DNA from: an uncultured Lachnospiraceae bacterium
GTDB taxonomy: Bacteria; Bacillota; Clostridia; Lachnospirales; Lachnospiraceae
Assembly: GCA_900553305.1 (NCBI GenBank)
Contig: USDI01000089.1
Location: 1-8,184 of the forward strand
Length of the DNA: 8,184 nucleotides
Direction: 5' to 3'
Every line of letters starts with the position of its first letter. Position 1 is the first letter of the stretch. Positions 1 to 5,958 of the stretch are shown piece after piece. Position numbers and translations under genes: made by a program. The notes under the pieces were generated by a model. That model was not told where the DNA came from and made no database searches. It saw only the letters and a program-made list of their open reading frames with translations.

Positions 1-114
1 GGATTTTACTTCCGTTCCATGTAAAACAAGCCCTGCTTCATACTTTTCTTCGATAAAATAATCATGATATGCTTTTTTATTATTTGCTACAAGCTTCAAT
101 TCTTCTTTCGCCAT
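1..114 (-). CDS. smpB: SsrA-binding protein SmpB, N-terminal part (cut by window edge)
   Basis: The first 38 codons are visible; the rest lies beyond the left edge. The N-terminus reads MAKEELKLVANNKKAYHDYF, followed by an IEEKYEAGLVLHGTEVKS stretch. This matches the start of SmpB, where the N-K-K-A-(Y/F)-H-(D/E)-Y block and the E-A-G-(I/L)-V-L-x-G-T-E-V-K-S block are family hallmarks. SmpB binds tmRNA and brings it to stalled ribosomes for trans-translation. The ATG is at 114-112, preceded by an AGAAAGG ribosome binding site (130-124) with 9-nt spacing. It lies 64 bp downstream of the rnr stop on the same strand. The rnr-smpB pair is a standard linkage: RNase R degrades the non-stop mRNAs that SmpB/tmRNA release. 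The tmRNA gene itself is not in this window. Confidence 0.95.
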   Translation of the reverse strand, partial: MAKEELKLVANNKKAYHDYFIEEKYEAGLVLHGTEVKS

Positions 115-178
115 ACTCGTCAGCCTTTCTGATTTTCTCCGGATTCTGTCAGACCATTATACGGATAACTATTCGTCA

Positions 179-2317
179 TTATTCCTTTTGCAGCACAAAA
201 TCCACGGATTTCATCTGCAGATCCACATCATCCACGATCACATCCACCTTCTGTCCCAGCCGGAAGGTTCTGCCGGTATCCCGGCCAATCATTTCATATG
301 CCTGTTCATCATAATAGTAATAATCACCTGCCATGCGGGATACATGAATCATACCTTCTACGGTATTGGGCAGCTCCACATAAATTCCCCATGCTGTCAC
401 ACCGGAAATCACACCTTCAAATTTCTCTCCGATTCTGCTCACCATGTACTGTGCTTTCTTGAGCTTCTCGGTTTCACGCTCTGCCTCATCGGCACGACGC
501 TCCATCCGGGAGGAATGCTTTGCCACCTCCGGAAGGATTTCTTCATAGTGAAGAATTCTTTTTCCATCCATTCTGCCCCGGAGCTGTTCCTTGATAATCC
601 GGTGAATCTGCAGATCCGGATAACGCCGGATCGGAGAGGTAAAGTGACAATAATACGAGCAGGCCAGTCCAAAATGTCCCATACATTCTGTCTGGTAAGA
701 AGCCCGCTTCATACTCCGAAGCGTCAGACGACTCAGCAGTGCCTCTTCCGGAGTCCCCTCAATCTTCCCCAAAAGCTTCTGAATTTCTTTAGGATGAATT
801 TCGTTATCCCCGGTTTTTACCTTTATATTATATCCGAAGTTCCGGATAAAAGTACCAAGTTTCATAATCTTTTCCGGATCGGGTGTTTCATGGGTACGGT
901 ATACGAACGGAATCTCCATCCAGTAAAAATGCTGTGCCACAGTTTCATTCGCGAGCAGCATAAAATCCTCGATGATCTTATTGGCTATTCTTCTTTCATA
1001 AGGCTTAATGGAAATTGGATTACCCTCTTTGTCCAGTTCAATTTTACTCTCCGGAAAATCAAAGTCAATGGATCCTCTGCTCTTTCTTTTTTCACGAAGA
1101 ATGTCGGCCAGTTCCTTCATACAGCGGAACATGGAAACCTGGGCTTCATACCGCCTGCAAAGTGCCGGGTCATTCTCTTCGAGAATCTTATTCACATCAG
1201 TATAGTTCATACGCTCATCCACATGAATGACACTCTCTACGATCTCATGATCGATGACATTCCCTTTTTGATCTACGGTCATCAGACAGCTTAAGGCAAG
1301 ACGATCCTCACCCATATTCAAAGAACACATACCATTACTCAACACATGCGGCAGCATCGGGATCACCCTGTCAACCAGATATACGCTGGTTCCTCGTTCC
1401 AGGGCTTCCCTGTCCAAGGCTGAATTTTCCTGTACATAGTTCGAGACATCCGCAATATGCACTCCCAGATGATATTTTCCATCTTCATAGGACAGGCTGA
1501 TTGCATCATCTAAATCCTTCGCATCCTCTCCATCTATGGTAACGGTCATCAACTGCCGCAGATCTTTACGTCCGGCACGGTCCGCTTCCGATACCTCCTT
1601 TGCCACACGCTCTGCCTGGTTCAGCACCCGCTCCGGAAATTCCGTTGGAAGATCAAAGCCCTTCACAATCGATAAAATATCGACTCCCGGATCGTTCACA
1701 TGTCCTAAAATCTCTATGATCTTACCTTCCGGCTTGTGCTTTGTATCCCCATAATCCGTAATCTGTGCAACTACCTTATGTCCTGTTACTGCGCCCTTCG
1801 AACGCTCCACCGGAATAAAAATATCTGTATTCAGCTTCTCATTATCGGGAATCACGAAGCCGAAACTCTTGCATTTATCATAGGTTCCGACCACCTGCTC
1901 AATCCCGTGCATCAGAATCCCGGTAACCTTGGCTTCTTTACGCTTACCTCTCTGATCCTTAAGAAGCTCCACCTGAACCGTATCCAGGTGAAATGCACCG
2001 CCGGTATACTCCTCCGGTATAAAAAGGTCTTCCTCCTGTCCTTCCACCTCTACGAATCCAAAGCCACGACTGTTACTGATAAAGGTTCCCACCTGCTGCT
2101 TTGCCTGCCCGTCTCCCTTGATATACTTGCCACGCTTCGTCATCTGAAGACTGCCATCATTCAAAAGTTCCTGGAGAATCGACTTTAATTCTTCCCTCTC
2201 CTCTGGCTCTACCTGCATGAAGATTGCAAGTTCCTTTTCCTTCATCGGAACATAACAGGAATCCTCGACAAGCTGTATGATTAAGTTTTTCCGTTCTTCT
2301 CTTGTTTTCTTCTTCAC
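179..2317 (-). CDS. rnr: Ribonuclease R (3'-5' exoribonuclease, RNB/RNase II family)
   Basis: A processive 3'-5' hydrolytic exoribonuclease that degrades structured RNA and defective mRNA in the cytoplasm. The 712-residue protein has the full family architecture: an N-terminal winged-helix-like region (about 1-68), two cold-shock-type OB domains (about 75-135, with the SRGFGFV motif, and 140-205, with KSFGFV), the RNB catalytic domain (about 225-580), and a C-terminal S1 domain (about 630-710). The metal-binding aspartate cluster is intact: D262, D268, D270 and D271 in IDGEDAKDLDDAIS, equivalent to E. coli D272/D278/D280/D281. The RNB signature HFTSPIRRYPDLQIHR is at 558-573. Length is normal, but the long lysine-rich tail of enterobacterial RNase R is absent. 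The start is GTG at 2317, chosen because GAGGAA (2331-2326) sits 8 nt upstream. The gene lies between secG and smpB. A terminator and a tandem hairpin repeat occupy its 5' leader, so read-through or an unseen promoter must supply transcription. Confidence 0.98.
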   Translation of the reverse strand: MKKKTREERKNLIIQLVEDSCYVPMKEKELAIFMQVEPEEREELKSILQELLNDGSLQMTKRGKYIKGDGQAKQQVGTFISNSRGFGFVEVEGQEEDLFIPEEYTGGAFHLDTVQVELLKDQRGKRKEAKVTGILMHGIEQVVGTYDKCKSFGFVIPDNEKLNTDIFIPVERSKGAVTGHKVVAQITDYGDTKHKPEGKIIEILGHVNDPGVDILSIVKGFDLPTEFPERVLNQAERVAKEVSEADRAGRKDLRQLMTVTIDGEDAKDLDDAISLSYEDGKYHLGVHIADVSNYVQENSALDREALERGTSVYLVDRVIPMLPHVLSNGMCSLNMGEDRLALSCLMTVDQKGNVIDHEIVESVIHVDERMNYTDVNKILEENDPALCRRYEAQVSMFRCMKELADILREKRKSRGSIDFDFPESKIELDKEGNPISIKPYERRIANKIIEDFMLLANETVAQHFYWMEIPFVYRTHETPDPEKIMKLGTFIRNFGYNIKVKTGDNEIHPKEIQKLLGKIEGTPEEALLSRLTLRSMKRASYQTECMGHFGLACSYYCHFTSPIRRYPDLQIHRIIKEQLRGRMDGKRILHYEEILPEVAKHSSRMERRADEAERETEKLKKAQYMVSRIGEKFEGVISGVTAWGIYVELPNTVEGMIHVSRMAGDYYYYDEQAYEMIGRDTGRTFRLGQKVDVIVDDVDLQMKSVDFVLQKE

Positions 2318-2334
2318 AGTTTCTATTCCTCATA

Positions 2335-2453
2335 TACCTGCTGCACTAGTTCAAGCCATCTCTTACATCTGCTTTCACTAAATACTCTACATGTACCTGC
2401 TGCACTAAGTTCAAGCTGCGTCTTTGACTTGCTTTCACTAAGTGCTCTACATA
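2335..2453 (-). repeat. Tandem ~60-bp hairpin repeat, two units, in the rnr leader
   Basis: Two head-to-tail units, 2335-2393 (59 bp) and 2394-2453 (60 bp), match at 48 of 60 aligned columns with one single-base gap. Each folds in the minus-strand RNA. In the 60-bp unit, arm GCACTTAGTGAAAGC (2445-2431) pairs with GCTTGAACTTAGTGC (2416-2402), giving 12 pairs of 15, one U-U mismatch and a tandem G-A/A-G internal mismatch, around a 14-nt loop. The second unit keeps the same fold (arms 2385-2371 and 2356-2343, 14-nt loop). Eight of the 11 substitutions are in the loop. The two in the stem are C-to-U changes opposite G, so they stay paired as G-U only in the minus-strand RNA. The element is probably a dispersed repeat or structured leader; its identity is unknown. 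Confidence 0.85.
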
Positions 2454-2480
2454 AAAAGGGCATTCCCAACAGGAATGCCC
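2453..2480 (-). terminator. Intrinsic terminator of secG
   Basis: Read on the minus strand, GGGCATTCC (2480-2472), loop TGTTG, then GGAATGCCC (2466-2458) form a perfect 9-bp stem with a 5-nt loop. TTTTT (2457-2453) follows directly. It begins 13 nt after the secG stop codon and separates secG from rnr-smpB. The T-tract runs straight into the first hairpin repeat unit. Confidence 0.93.
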
Positions 2481-2493
2481 TCAACCAAGCTCT

Positions 2494-2733
2494 TTAAAAT
2501 ACGCTCAAATTCAAAACAATAGAAATCAACATAAATCCGATGGCCAGATACTTCGTGATCTTCACGAGATTGCCTTCCATGGAACGTCCCTTGTTCTTAC
2601 CCCAGTAAGTCTCTGCCATACCACTGATGGCTCCAAGTCCTGCTGACTTTCCTTCCTGCATTAATACCAGTACCGTAAGTGCGATACATAATAATATGAA
2701 AATAATCTGAATAATAATCTTTACGACTGCCAT
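2494..2733 (-). CDS. secG: Preprotein translocase subunit SecG
   Basis: A small 79-residue membrane subunit of the SecYEG protein-export channel. It has two predicted transmembrane helices (about 4-25 and 59-78) joined by a cytoplasmic loop with the conserved SecG segment LMQEGKSAGLGAISG (24-38), followed by a Y-W-G-K-N-K-G-R-S-x-E-G-x-L-x-K-x-T stretch that is also typical. The start is ATG at 2733-2731. AGGAGG (2746-2741) lies 7 nt upstream of it, so a longer in-frame reading beginning at 2754 is rejected because it would start upstream of that ribosome binding site. A promoter at 2764-2792 and a terminator at 2453-2480 suggest that it can be made as a single-gene transcript. Confidence 0.96.
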   Translation of the reverse strand: MAVVKIIIQIIFILLCIALTVLVLMQEGKSAGLGAISGMAETYWGKNKGRSMEGNLVKITKYLAIGFMLISIVLNLSVF

Positions 2734-2763
2734 TTCATTACCTCCTAATGCCAAGCAAGGTTT

Positions 2764-2792
2764 AGTTTATCATAAGTATCAACGAATTGCAA
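2764..2792 (-). promoter_or_regulatory. Putative sigma-A-type promoter of secG
   Basis: On the minus strand, TTGCAA (2792-2787) and TAAACT (2769-2764) are separated by 17 bp, with a TG one base before the -10 (extended -10). Each hexamer matches consensus at 4 of 6 positions. Expected transcript start is near 2757, giving a leader of about 25 nt that contains the AGGAGG site. The -35 begins 5 bp after the stop codon of the shifted lysozyme frame. Confidence 0.65.
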
Positions 2793-2796
2793 GTGC

Positions 2797-3119
2797 TTAT
2801 TTTGCTGTGGTCTGCTCTGGATCTGACGGAACCTCAACTGCTGTTAAAAGTCCTGTTTTATCTGCGTGGAACAGTGCTCCGTTCAAGTTAAGATCCTGAT
2901 TCTTTACGAGTTCTCCGGTTGCCGGATCATAATAGAAGCTTCCGGTTTCGGTTTCCACAATACCGGTCATCATCACGCCTTCCGGACTGAAGAAGTAATT
3001 CTTCTTCTCGATCGTTGCTGCTCCGGTTACCAGGTGTCCGTCATCTGCGGACAGATAATGTCTACCGGCTGCATCATCGTAGAAGCCTCTGACCTTTGTT
3101 CCGGTTGCTGGGTCGTAAA
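2797..3119 (-). pseudogene. Out-of-frame C-terminal segment of the GH25 lysozyme
   Basis: This segment continues the upstream lysozyme in another reading frame. Its translation starts YDPATGTKVRGFYDD and goes on through further YFF/YYDPATG-type wall-binding repeats, ending at a TAA at 2799-2797 (about 107 residues). It has no ribosome binding site or start of its own, and its repeats continue the spacing of those in frame upstream. Removing one copy of the 13-bp duplication at 3107-3132 restores a single frame of about 493 residues counted from the 4291 start. The absence of stop codons and the well-kept motifs indicate a recent change, or a sequencing or assembly error. If the frameshift is real, this part is not translated from the normal start. 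Confidence 0.85.
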
Positions 3120-4291
3120 GCTGGATCGTAAAAGAAGGTTCCGTTCTCTAAGGTCACCCATCCGGTCTGACGGATTCCTTCTGCGCTGAACAGGAATTCC
3201 ACACCGTCAATTGCCTGTGCGCCGGTGAGCATATGTCCATCGGTACGGTCAAAAAAGTAAACATTTCCCTTCTCATCACTGTACCAGTCACGTTTCATAA
3301 TTCCGTTGTTAGCAGGCTCGTAAAAGAACTTCTGGTCGTTGATCACTACCCAGCCTGCGGTCTTTACGCCCTCTGCCGTAAAGTAAAAGTCCGCACCGTC
3401 CACATTGCACTGTCCTCTGGCAATGCTTCCGTCTCCCGGTGTAAGATAATAGTTCTTATCTCCTTCGGTGTACCACCCGCGGACCAGATTTCCCGCTCCG
3501 TCCAGATAGTAACGGGTATCATTGAAATCTATCCAGCCCTTCTGCATCTTCCAGCTCCGGTAAAAACGCACATTTCCGTTATGTTCAATAAATCCATCGG
3601 AAATAATCAAATTGCTGTAGTCCTTGAACTGGTAGTTCACATCCACTCTTCCGGAAAATCCGTTGACCTTACCGGAACTGCTGTACTGCCAGAAGCATAC
3701 GTTATTGGTATGTCCGCAGGAGCTGTTGTACTGTGCCACCCAGCGGTCCCAGCCGCAGATGCTTAACTTGGTGTCAAACATATTCTTATAGGAATAAACC
3801 ATCGGATAATAACCGGCTGCATCAATCGTGGTACAGAACGCATTGATAATATCAATGAGCTGCTGGTTGCTTAAGTTCTTATGGCATTTATCCTCAATAT
3901 CAAACACGATCGGATAGTTTACAGTATAGCCTTCAATCCACTGTAAAACCAGGTTGGCCTCCTGCTGTGCCTGTTCCGGTGTTGTTGCATAGGAATACAG
4001 ATAAATACCTGTCTTCAAGCCGGCAGACTGTGCTCCCGTAATGTTCGCTGCGAACTGCGGATCCACACCGCTATAGGTGCTTCCCACCTTGATAAAAGCA
4101 AACTGCATTCCAGAAGCTGCAACCTGTCCCCAGTTTACCGCACCGTTGTGCTTGGAAGCGTCTACCCCCTGTGCAATTGCCCCGTTTGCATTCGCTGCAG
4201 ATACCTGTCCCATTGGAAGCATTCCCAGTACCGCAACGACCATTGCCATCGCAACTGTCTTTTGTAACATGTTTAAAAATCTTTTTTTCAT
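3074..4291 (-). CDS. Secreted GH25 lysozyme (muramidase) with cell-wall-binding repeats, frameshifted at the 3' end
   Basis: A peptidoglycan hydrolase predicted to cleave the MurNAc-GlcNAc bond outside the cell. Residues 1-33 form a signal peptide (MKKR, hydrophobic core, then GQVSAA). The GH25 domain spans about 42-225: GVDASKHNGAVNW with D44, the catalytic FDIE motif with D131 and E133, and WQYSSSG...RVDVNY with D217. From about 252 there are ~63-residue modules (starts near 252, 313 and 377) rich in aromatic/glycine motifs (GW..., YYL, FFY, DG), resembling choline-binding-type or glucan-binding-type wall anchors. A 13-bp duplication shifts the frame after GTFFYDP, and the protein ends with about 15 unrelated residues at a stop at 3074. 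The 405-residue product keeps the whole catalytic domain and may be active. Start choice: ATG at 4312 is also in frame, but its only GGAAGAG site would fall at or before the predicted transcript start, so 4291 (AAGGGG 12 nt upstream) is preferred with moderate confidence. Confidence 0.88.
   Translation of the reverse strand: MKKRFLNMLQKTVAMAMVVAVLGMLPMGQVSAANANGAIAQGVDASKHNGAVNWGQVAASGMQFAFIKVGSTYSGVDPQFAANITGAQSAGLKTGIYLYSYATTPEQAQQEANLVLQWIEGYTVNYPIVFDIEDKCHKNLSNQQLIDIINAFCTTIDAAGYYPMVYSYKNMFDTKLSICGWDRWVAQYNSSCGHTNNVCFWQYSSSGKVNGFSGRVDVNYQFKDYSNLIISDGFIEHNGNVRFYRSWKMQKGWIDFNDTRYYLDGAGNLVRGWYTEGDKNYYLTPGDGSIARGQCNVDGADFYFTAEGVKTAGWVVINDQKFFYEPANNGIMKRDWYSDEKGNVYFFDRTDGHMLTGAQAIDGVEFLFSAEGIRQTGWVTLENGTFFYDPALRPSNRNKGQRLLR
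3107..3132. repeat. 13-bp tandem duplication that breaks the lysozyme frame
   Basis: On the plus strand, GCTGGGTCGTAAA (3107-3119) is followed at once by GCTGGATCGTAAA (3120-3132), with one mismatch (G3112 versus A3125). The 13-bp length is not a multiple of three. It falls inside a codon run for the recurrent F-Y-D-P-A motif, so that motif is partly written twice and everything after it changes frame. Confidence 0.9.
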
Positions 4292-4330
4292 TCGTGTCTG
4301 ATACCCCTTCATCTTTTTTCGTACTCTTCC

Positions 4331-4359
4331 AGTTTATCGGTTCTTCCTTGTTACGTCAA
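4331..4359 (-). promoter_or_regulatory. Putative promoter of the lysozyme gene
   Basis: On the minus strand, TTGACG (4359-4354; 5 of 6 matches) and TAAACT (4336-4331; 4 of 6) are separated by exactly 17 bp. Expected transcript start is near 4324. That leaves only about 12 nt before the ATG at 4312, and about 33 nt before the ATG at 4291. The -10 region (GATAAACT) is identical to the one proposed for secG. Confidence 0.75.
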
Positions 4360-4398
4360 CCATAAACAACCTGATTTTGAAGAAAAATTTCTTGGTAA

Positions 4399-4479
4399 AA
4401 TTGTTACTGTTCACTCGTACCTCATTCCAGTAACGATTCGCAGGCTCATTTGAAGTTTTGCTCCGCAAAAGGAGCCTGC
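4399..4479. repeat. Two abutting inverted repeats between eno and the lysozyme gene
   Basis: First palindrome: AATTGTTACTG (4399-4409) and CAGTAACGATT (4428-4438) form an 11-bp stem with one G-U pair in the plus-strand RNA, and an 18-nt loop. Second palindrome starts 2 bp later: GCAGGCTC (4440-4447) pairs perfectly with GAGCCTGC (4472-4479), and an inner perfect stem TTTTGC/GCAAAA (4456-4461/4465-4470) closes on a 3-nt loop. The compact double-hairpin layout resembles REP/BIME-like dispersed intergenic elements. On the minus strand the first palindrome is followed only by a short AATTTT, so a weak terminator role after eno is possible. The 245-bp gap 4313-4557 contains this element, the lysozyme promoter and the eno 3' stem-loop; I see no gene in it. 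Confidence 0.7.
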
Positions 4480-4502
4480 TCACTTCTAAATCATATTCTT
4501 AC

Positions 4503-4529
4503 GCAGCCAGACAGCAAGCGTCCGGCTGC
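4503..4529 (-). other. Stem-loop downstream of eno
   Basis: Minus-strand GCAGCCGGAC (4529-4520) pairs with GTCTGGCTGC (4512-4503) in a 10-bp stem with one G-U pair and a 7-nt loop. The G-U would be an A-C mismatch in the plus-strand RNA, which favours function in the eno transcript. It begins 28 nt past the eno stop. No T-tract follows, so it is not a canonical intrinsic terminator; it may stabilise the eno 3' end. Confidence 0.55.
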
Positions 4530-4557
4530 TGTGTAAACTATAGCATAAGATTTCAGC

Positions 4558-5865
4558 TTATTTTTCCGTATCCCCGTATCCGGTCAGATAGACCGCTGTT
4601 TCCCCAAGCTCCTCCTCAATACGCAAAAGCTGGTTGTATTTCGCCACACGCTCCGACCGGGAGGGTGCGCCTGTTTTAATCTGTCCGGCATTCATGGCAA
4701 CCGCAAGGTCTGCAATGGTTGTGTCCTCCGTTTCACCGGACCGGTGGGAAATCACCGCCGTGTAACCTGCCTTATGCGCAATATCAATGGTTTCCATAGT
4801 TTCAGTGAGTGTGCCGATCTGATTTAACTTAATTAGAATCGAATTTCCACAGTGAAGCTTGATTCCTGCTCCAAGCCGCTTGGCATTGGTTACAAACAGA
4901 TCATCCCCGACAAGCTGTACCTTATTGCCAAGCTTTTCGGTCAGCATCTGCCAGCCTGACCAGTCTTCTTCATCCAGCGCATCCTCAATAGAAAAAATCG
5001 GATATTTCGTAATGAGCTGCTTCCAGTGTGCAATCAGCTCTTCCGAAGTAAAGGACTGTCCGGACTTCGGCTGCAGATATTCGCCCTTCTGTCCACCTTT
5101 CCATTCAGAGGCTGCGGCATCCATGGCAATCTTAAAGTCCTTTCCAGGTTTGTAACCTGCCTTTTTGACCGCTTCCAGAATATATTCAATGGCCTCTTCC
5201 TCTCCGGAAAGATCCGGCGCAAAACCACCCTCATCACCAACAGCGGTGGTAAGTCCCTTCTTTCTTAAAAGATCGGCAAGACGGTGAAAAACCTCCGTAC
5301 ACCACTGGAGTCCCTCCTGAAAGGAATGTGCACCGACCGGCATAATCATGAACTCCTGCACATCCAGATTGTTGGCTGCATGCGCACCTCCGTTTAAAAT
5401 GTTCATCATGGGAATCGGAAGCACCTTGGCATTTACTCCTCCCAGATACTGGTATAACGGTAATCGCATTGCCTTGGCTGCTGCCTTCGCATTGGCAAGA
5501 GATACTGCCAGCATGGCATTTGCTCCGAGACTTCCTTTGTTATCTGTTCCATCCGTTTCAATCAGAATCCAGTCAATAAGGGACTGCTTTAACCCGTTTT
5601 TACCGACCAGTGCCTCTTTGATTCTGGTATTGATGTTCGCAACCGCTTTTCTTACGCCAAGTCCACAGTATCTCGGCTCGCCATCCCTTAATTCAATCGC
5701 TTCAAACTGTCCGGTACTGGCTCCTGAAGGAACTGCGGCATGTTCACAGAACCGTTCTCCGGTTTCCGTATCGGTAAGCACCACCTCCGCTTCCACCGTC
5801 GGATTCCCCCTGGAGTCCAGAATTTCCCTTCCATGGATATTCGTAATCTGTAAATATCGATTCAT
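4558..5865 (-). CDS. eno: Enolase (phosphopyruvate hydratase)
   Basis: Interconverts 2-phosphoglycerate and phosphoenolpyruvate in glycolysis and gluconeogenesis, in the cytoplasm, with Mg2+. The 435-residue protein has the normal family length and all landmarks: N-terminal ITNIHGREILDSRGNPTVEAEV, the mobile SGAST loop (47-51), H162 in NGGAHA, general-acid/base residues E212 (GDEGGFAPD) and K346 (ILIKLNQIGT), Mg2+ ligands D249, E294 and D321, and the enolase signature region SHRSGETEDTTIADLAVA (373-390) with the substrate-contacting S-H-R-S. Start: ATG at 5865-5863 is preceded by GTGAGGG (5880-5874) at 8-nt spacing. A longer TTG-initiated reading from 5904 is rejected because it lacks such a site. 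The gene is divergent from the mannosyltransferase gene, with 92 bp between start codons. Downstream on the same strand come the lysozyme, secG, rnr and smpB. Confidence 0.98.
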   Translation of the reverse strand: MNRYLQITNIHGREILDSRGNPTVEAEVVLTDTETGERFCEHAAVPSGASTGQFEAIELRDGEPRYCGLGVRKAVANINTRIKEALVGKNGLKQSLIDWILIETDGTDNKGSLGANAMLAVSLANAKAAAKAMRLPLYQYLGGVNAKVLPIPMMNILNGGAHAANNLDVQEFMIMPVGAHSFQEGLQWCTEVFHRLADLLRKKGLTTAVGDEGGFAPDLSGEEEAIEYILEAVKKAGYKPGKDFKIAMDAAASEWKGGQKGEYLQPKSGQSFTSEELIAHWKQLITKYPIFSIEDALDEEDWSGWQMLTEKLGNKVQLVGDDLFVTNAKRLGAGIKLHCGNSILIKLNQIGTLTETMETIDIAHKAGYTAVISHRSGETEDTTIADLAVAMNAGQIKTGAPSRSERVAKYNQLLRIEEELGETAVYLTGYGDTEK

Positions 5866-5894
5866 TTCATAAACCCTCACTTTCTTTTTTACCA

Positions 5895-5923
5895 TTGTTT
5901 CCAATCCGAAGAATTGTTATACT
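5895..5923 (+). promoter_or_regulatory. Putative extended -10 promoter of the mannosyltransferase gene
   Basis: TTGTTT (5895-5900, weak -35, 3 of 6 matches) is followed after 17 bp by TATACT (5918-5923, 5 of 6). A TG one base before the -10 (5915-5916) makes it an extended -10 promoter. Expected transcript start is near 5930, about 28 nt before the ATG at 5958. This excludes the upstream in-frame TTG at 5895 as translation start. Confidence 0.65.
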
Positions 5924-5930
5924 GGTCTGG

Positions 5931-5958
5931 AAAATAACTCCTTGGAAAGGTCAGTCAA
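5931..5958 (-). promoter_or_regulatory. Candidate eno promoter overlapping the divergent gene start
   Basis: On the minus strand, TTGACT (5958-5953; 5 of 6) and TATTTT (5936-5931; 4 of 6) are spaced by 16 bp. The predicted leader to the eno ATG is about 58 nt. The -35 overlaps the start codon of the divergent gene, so the two transcripts would overlap at their 5' ends. This is the best match I found, but not a strong one. Confidence 0.35.

Noticed and set aside
156..161. Perfect TATAAT on the minus strand 41 bp before smpB
   Set aside because: No -35 element at 16-18 bp and no TG extension, so a separate smpB promoter is not supported by sequence alone.
188..1294. Long plus-strand open frame of 368 codons
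   Set aside because: It lies wholly antisense to rnr, whose catalytic motifs are intact. Its translation has no recognisable domain pattern and no convincing ribosome binding site.
2387..2416. TTGAAC with a TGTAGA-like hexamer 17 bp downstream inside the hairpin repeat (minus strand), as an rnr promoter
   Set aside because: Only 4 of 6 and 3 of 6 consensus matches, and the hexamers belong to the repeat itself, so the match is weak and biased.
2335..2453. CRISPR-like array in the rnr leader
   Set aside because: Only two units in direct tandem, with near-identical sequence throughout and no unique spacers; the variable part is a hairpin loop.
2734..2754. Seven-codon N-terminal extension of SecG
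   Set aside because: It would start upstream of the AGGAGG site that is correctly spaced for the ATG at 2733; the extension is not part of the SecG family N-terminus.
3105..3135. Programmed ribosomal frameshift in the lysozyme gene
   Set aside because: No slippery heptamer or obvious stimulatory structure; a 13-bp duplication explains the frame change fully.
3233..3766. Plus-strand open frame of 177 codons
   Set aside because: Antisense to the lysozyme repeat and catalytic regions, with no family resemblance or start signal; a shadow of the repetitive coding strand.
5348..5872. Plus-strand open frame of 174 codons
   Set aside because: Antisense to the N-terminal half of enolase, which has all conserved residues; no independent support.
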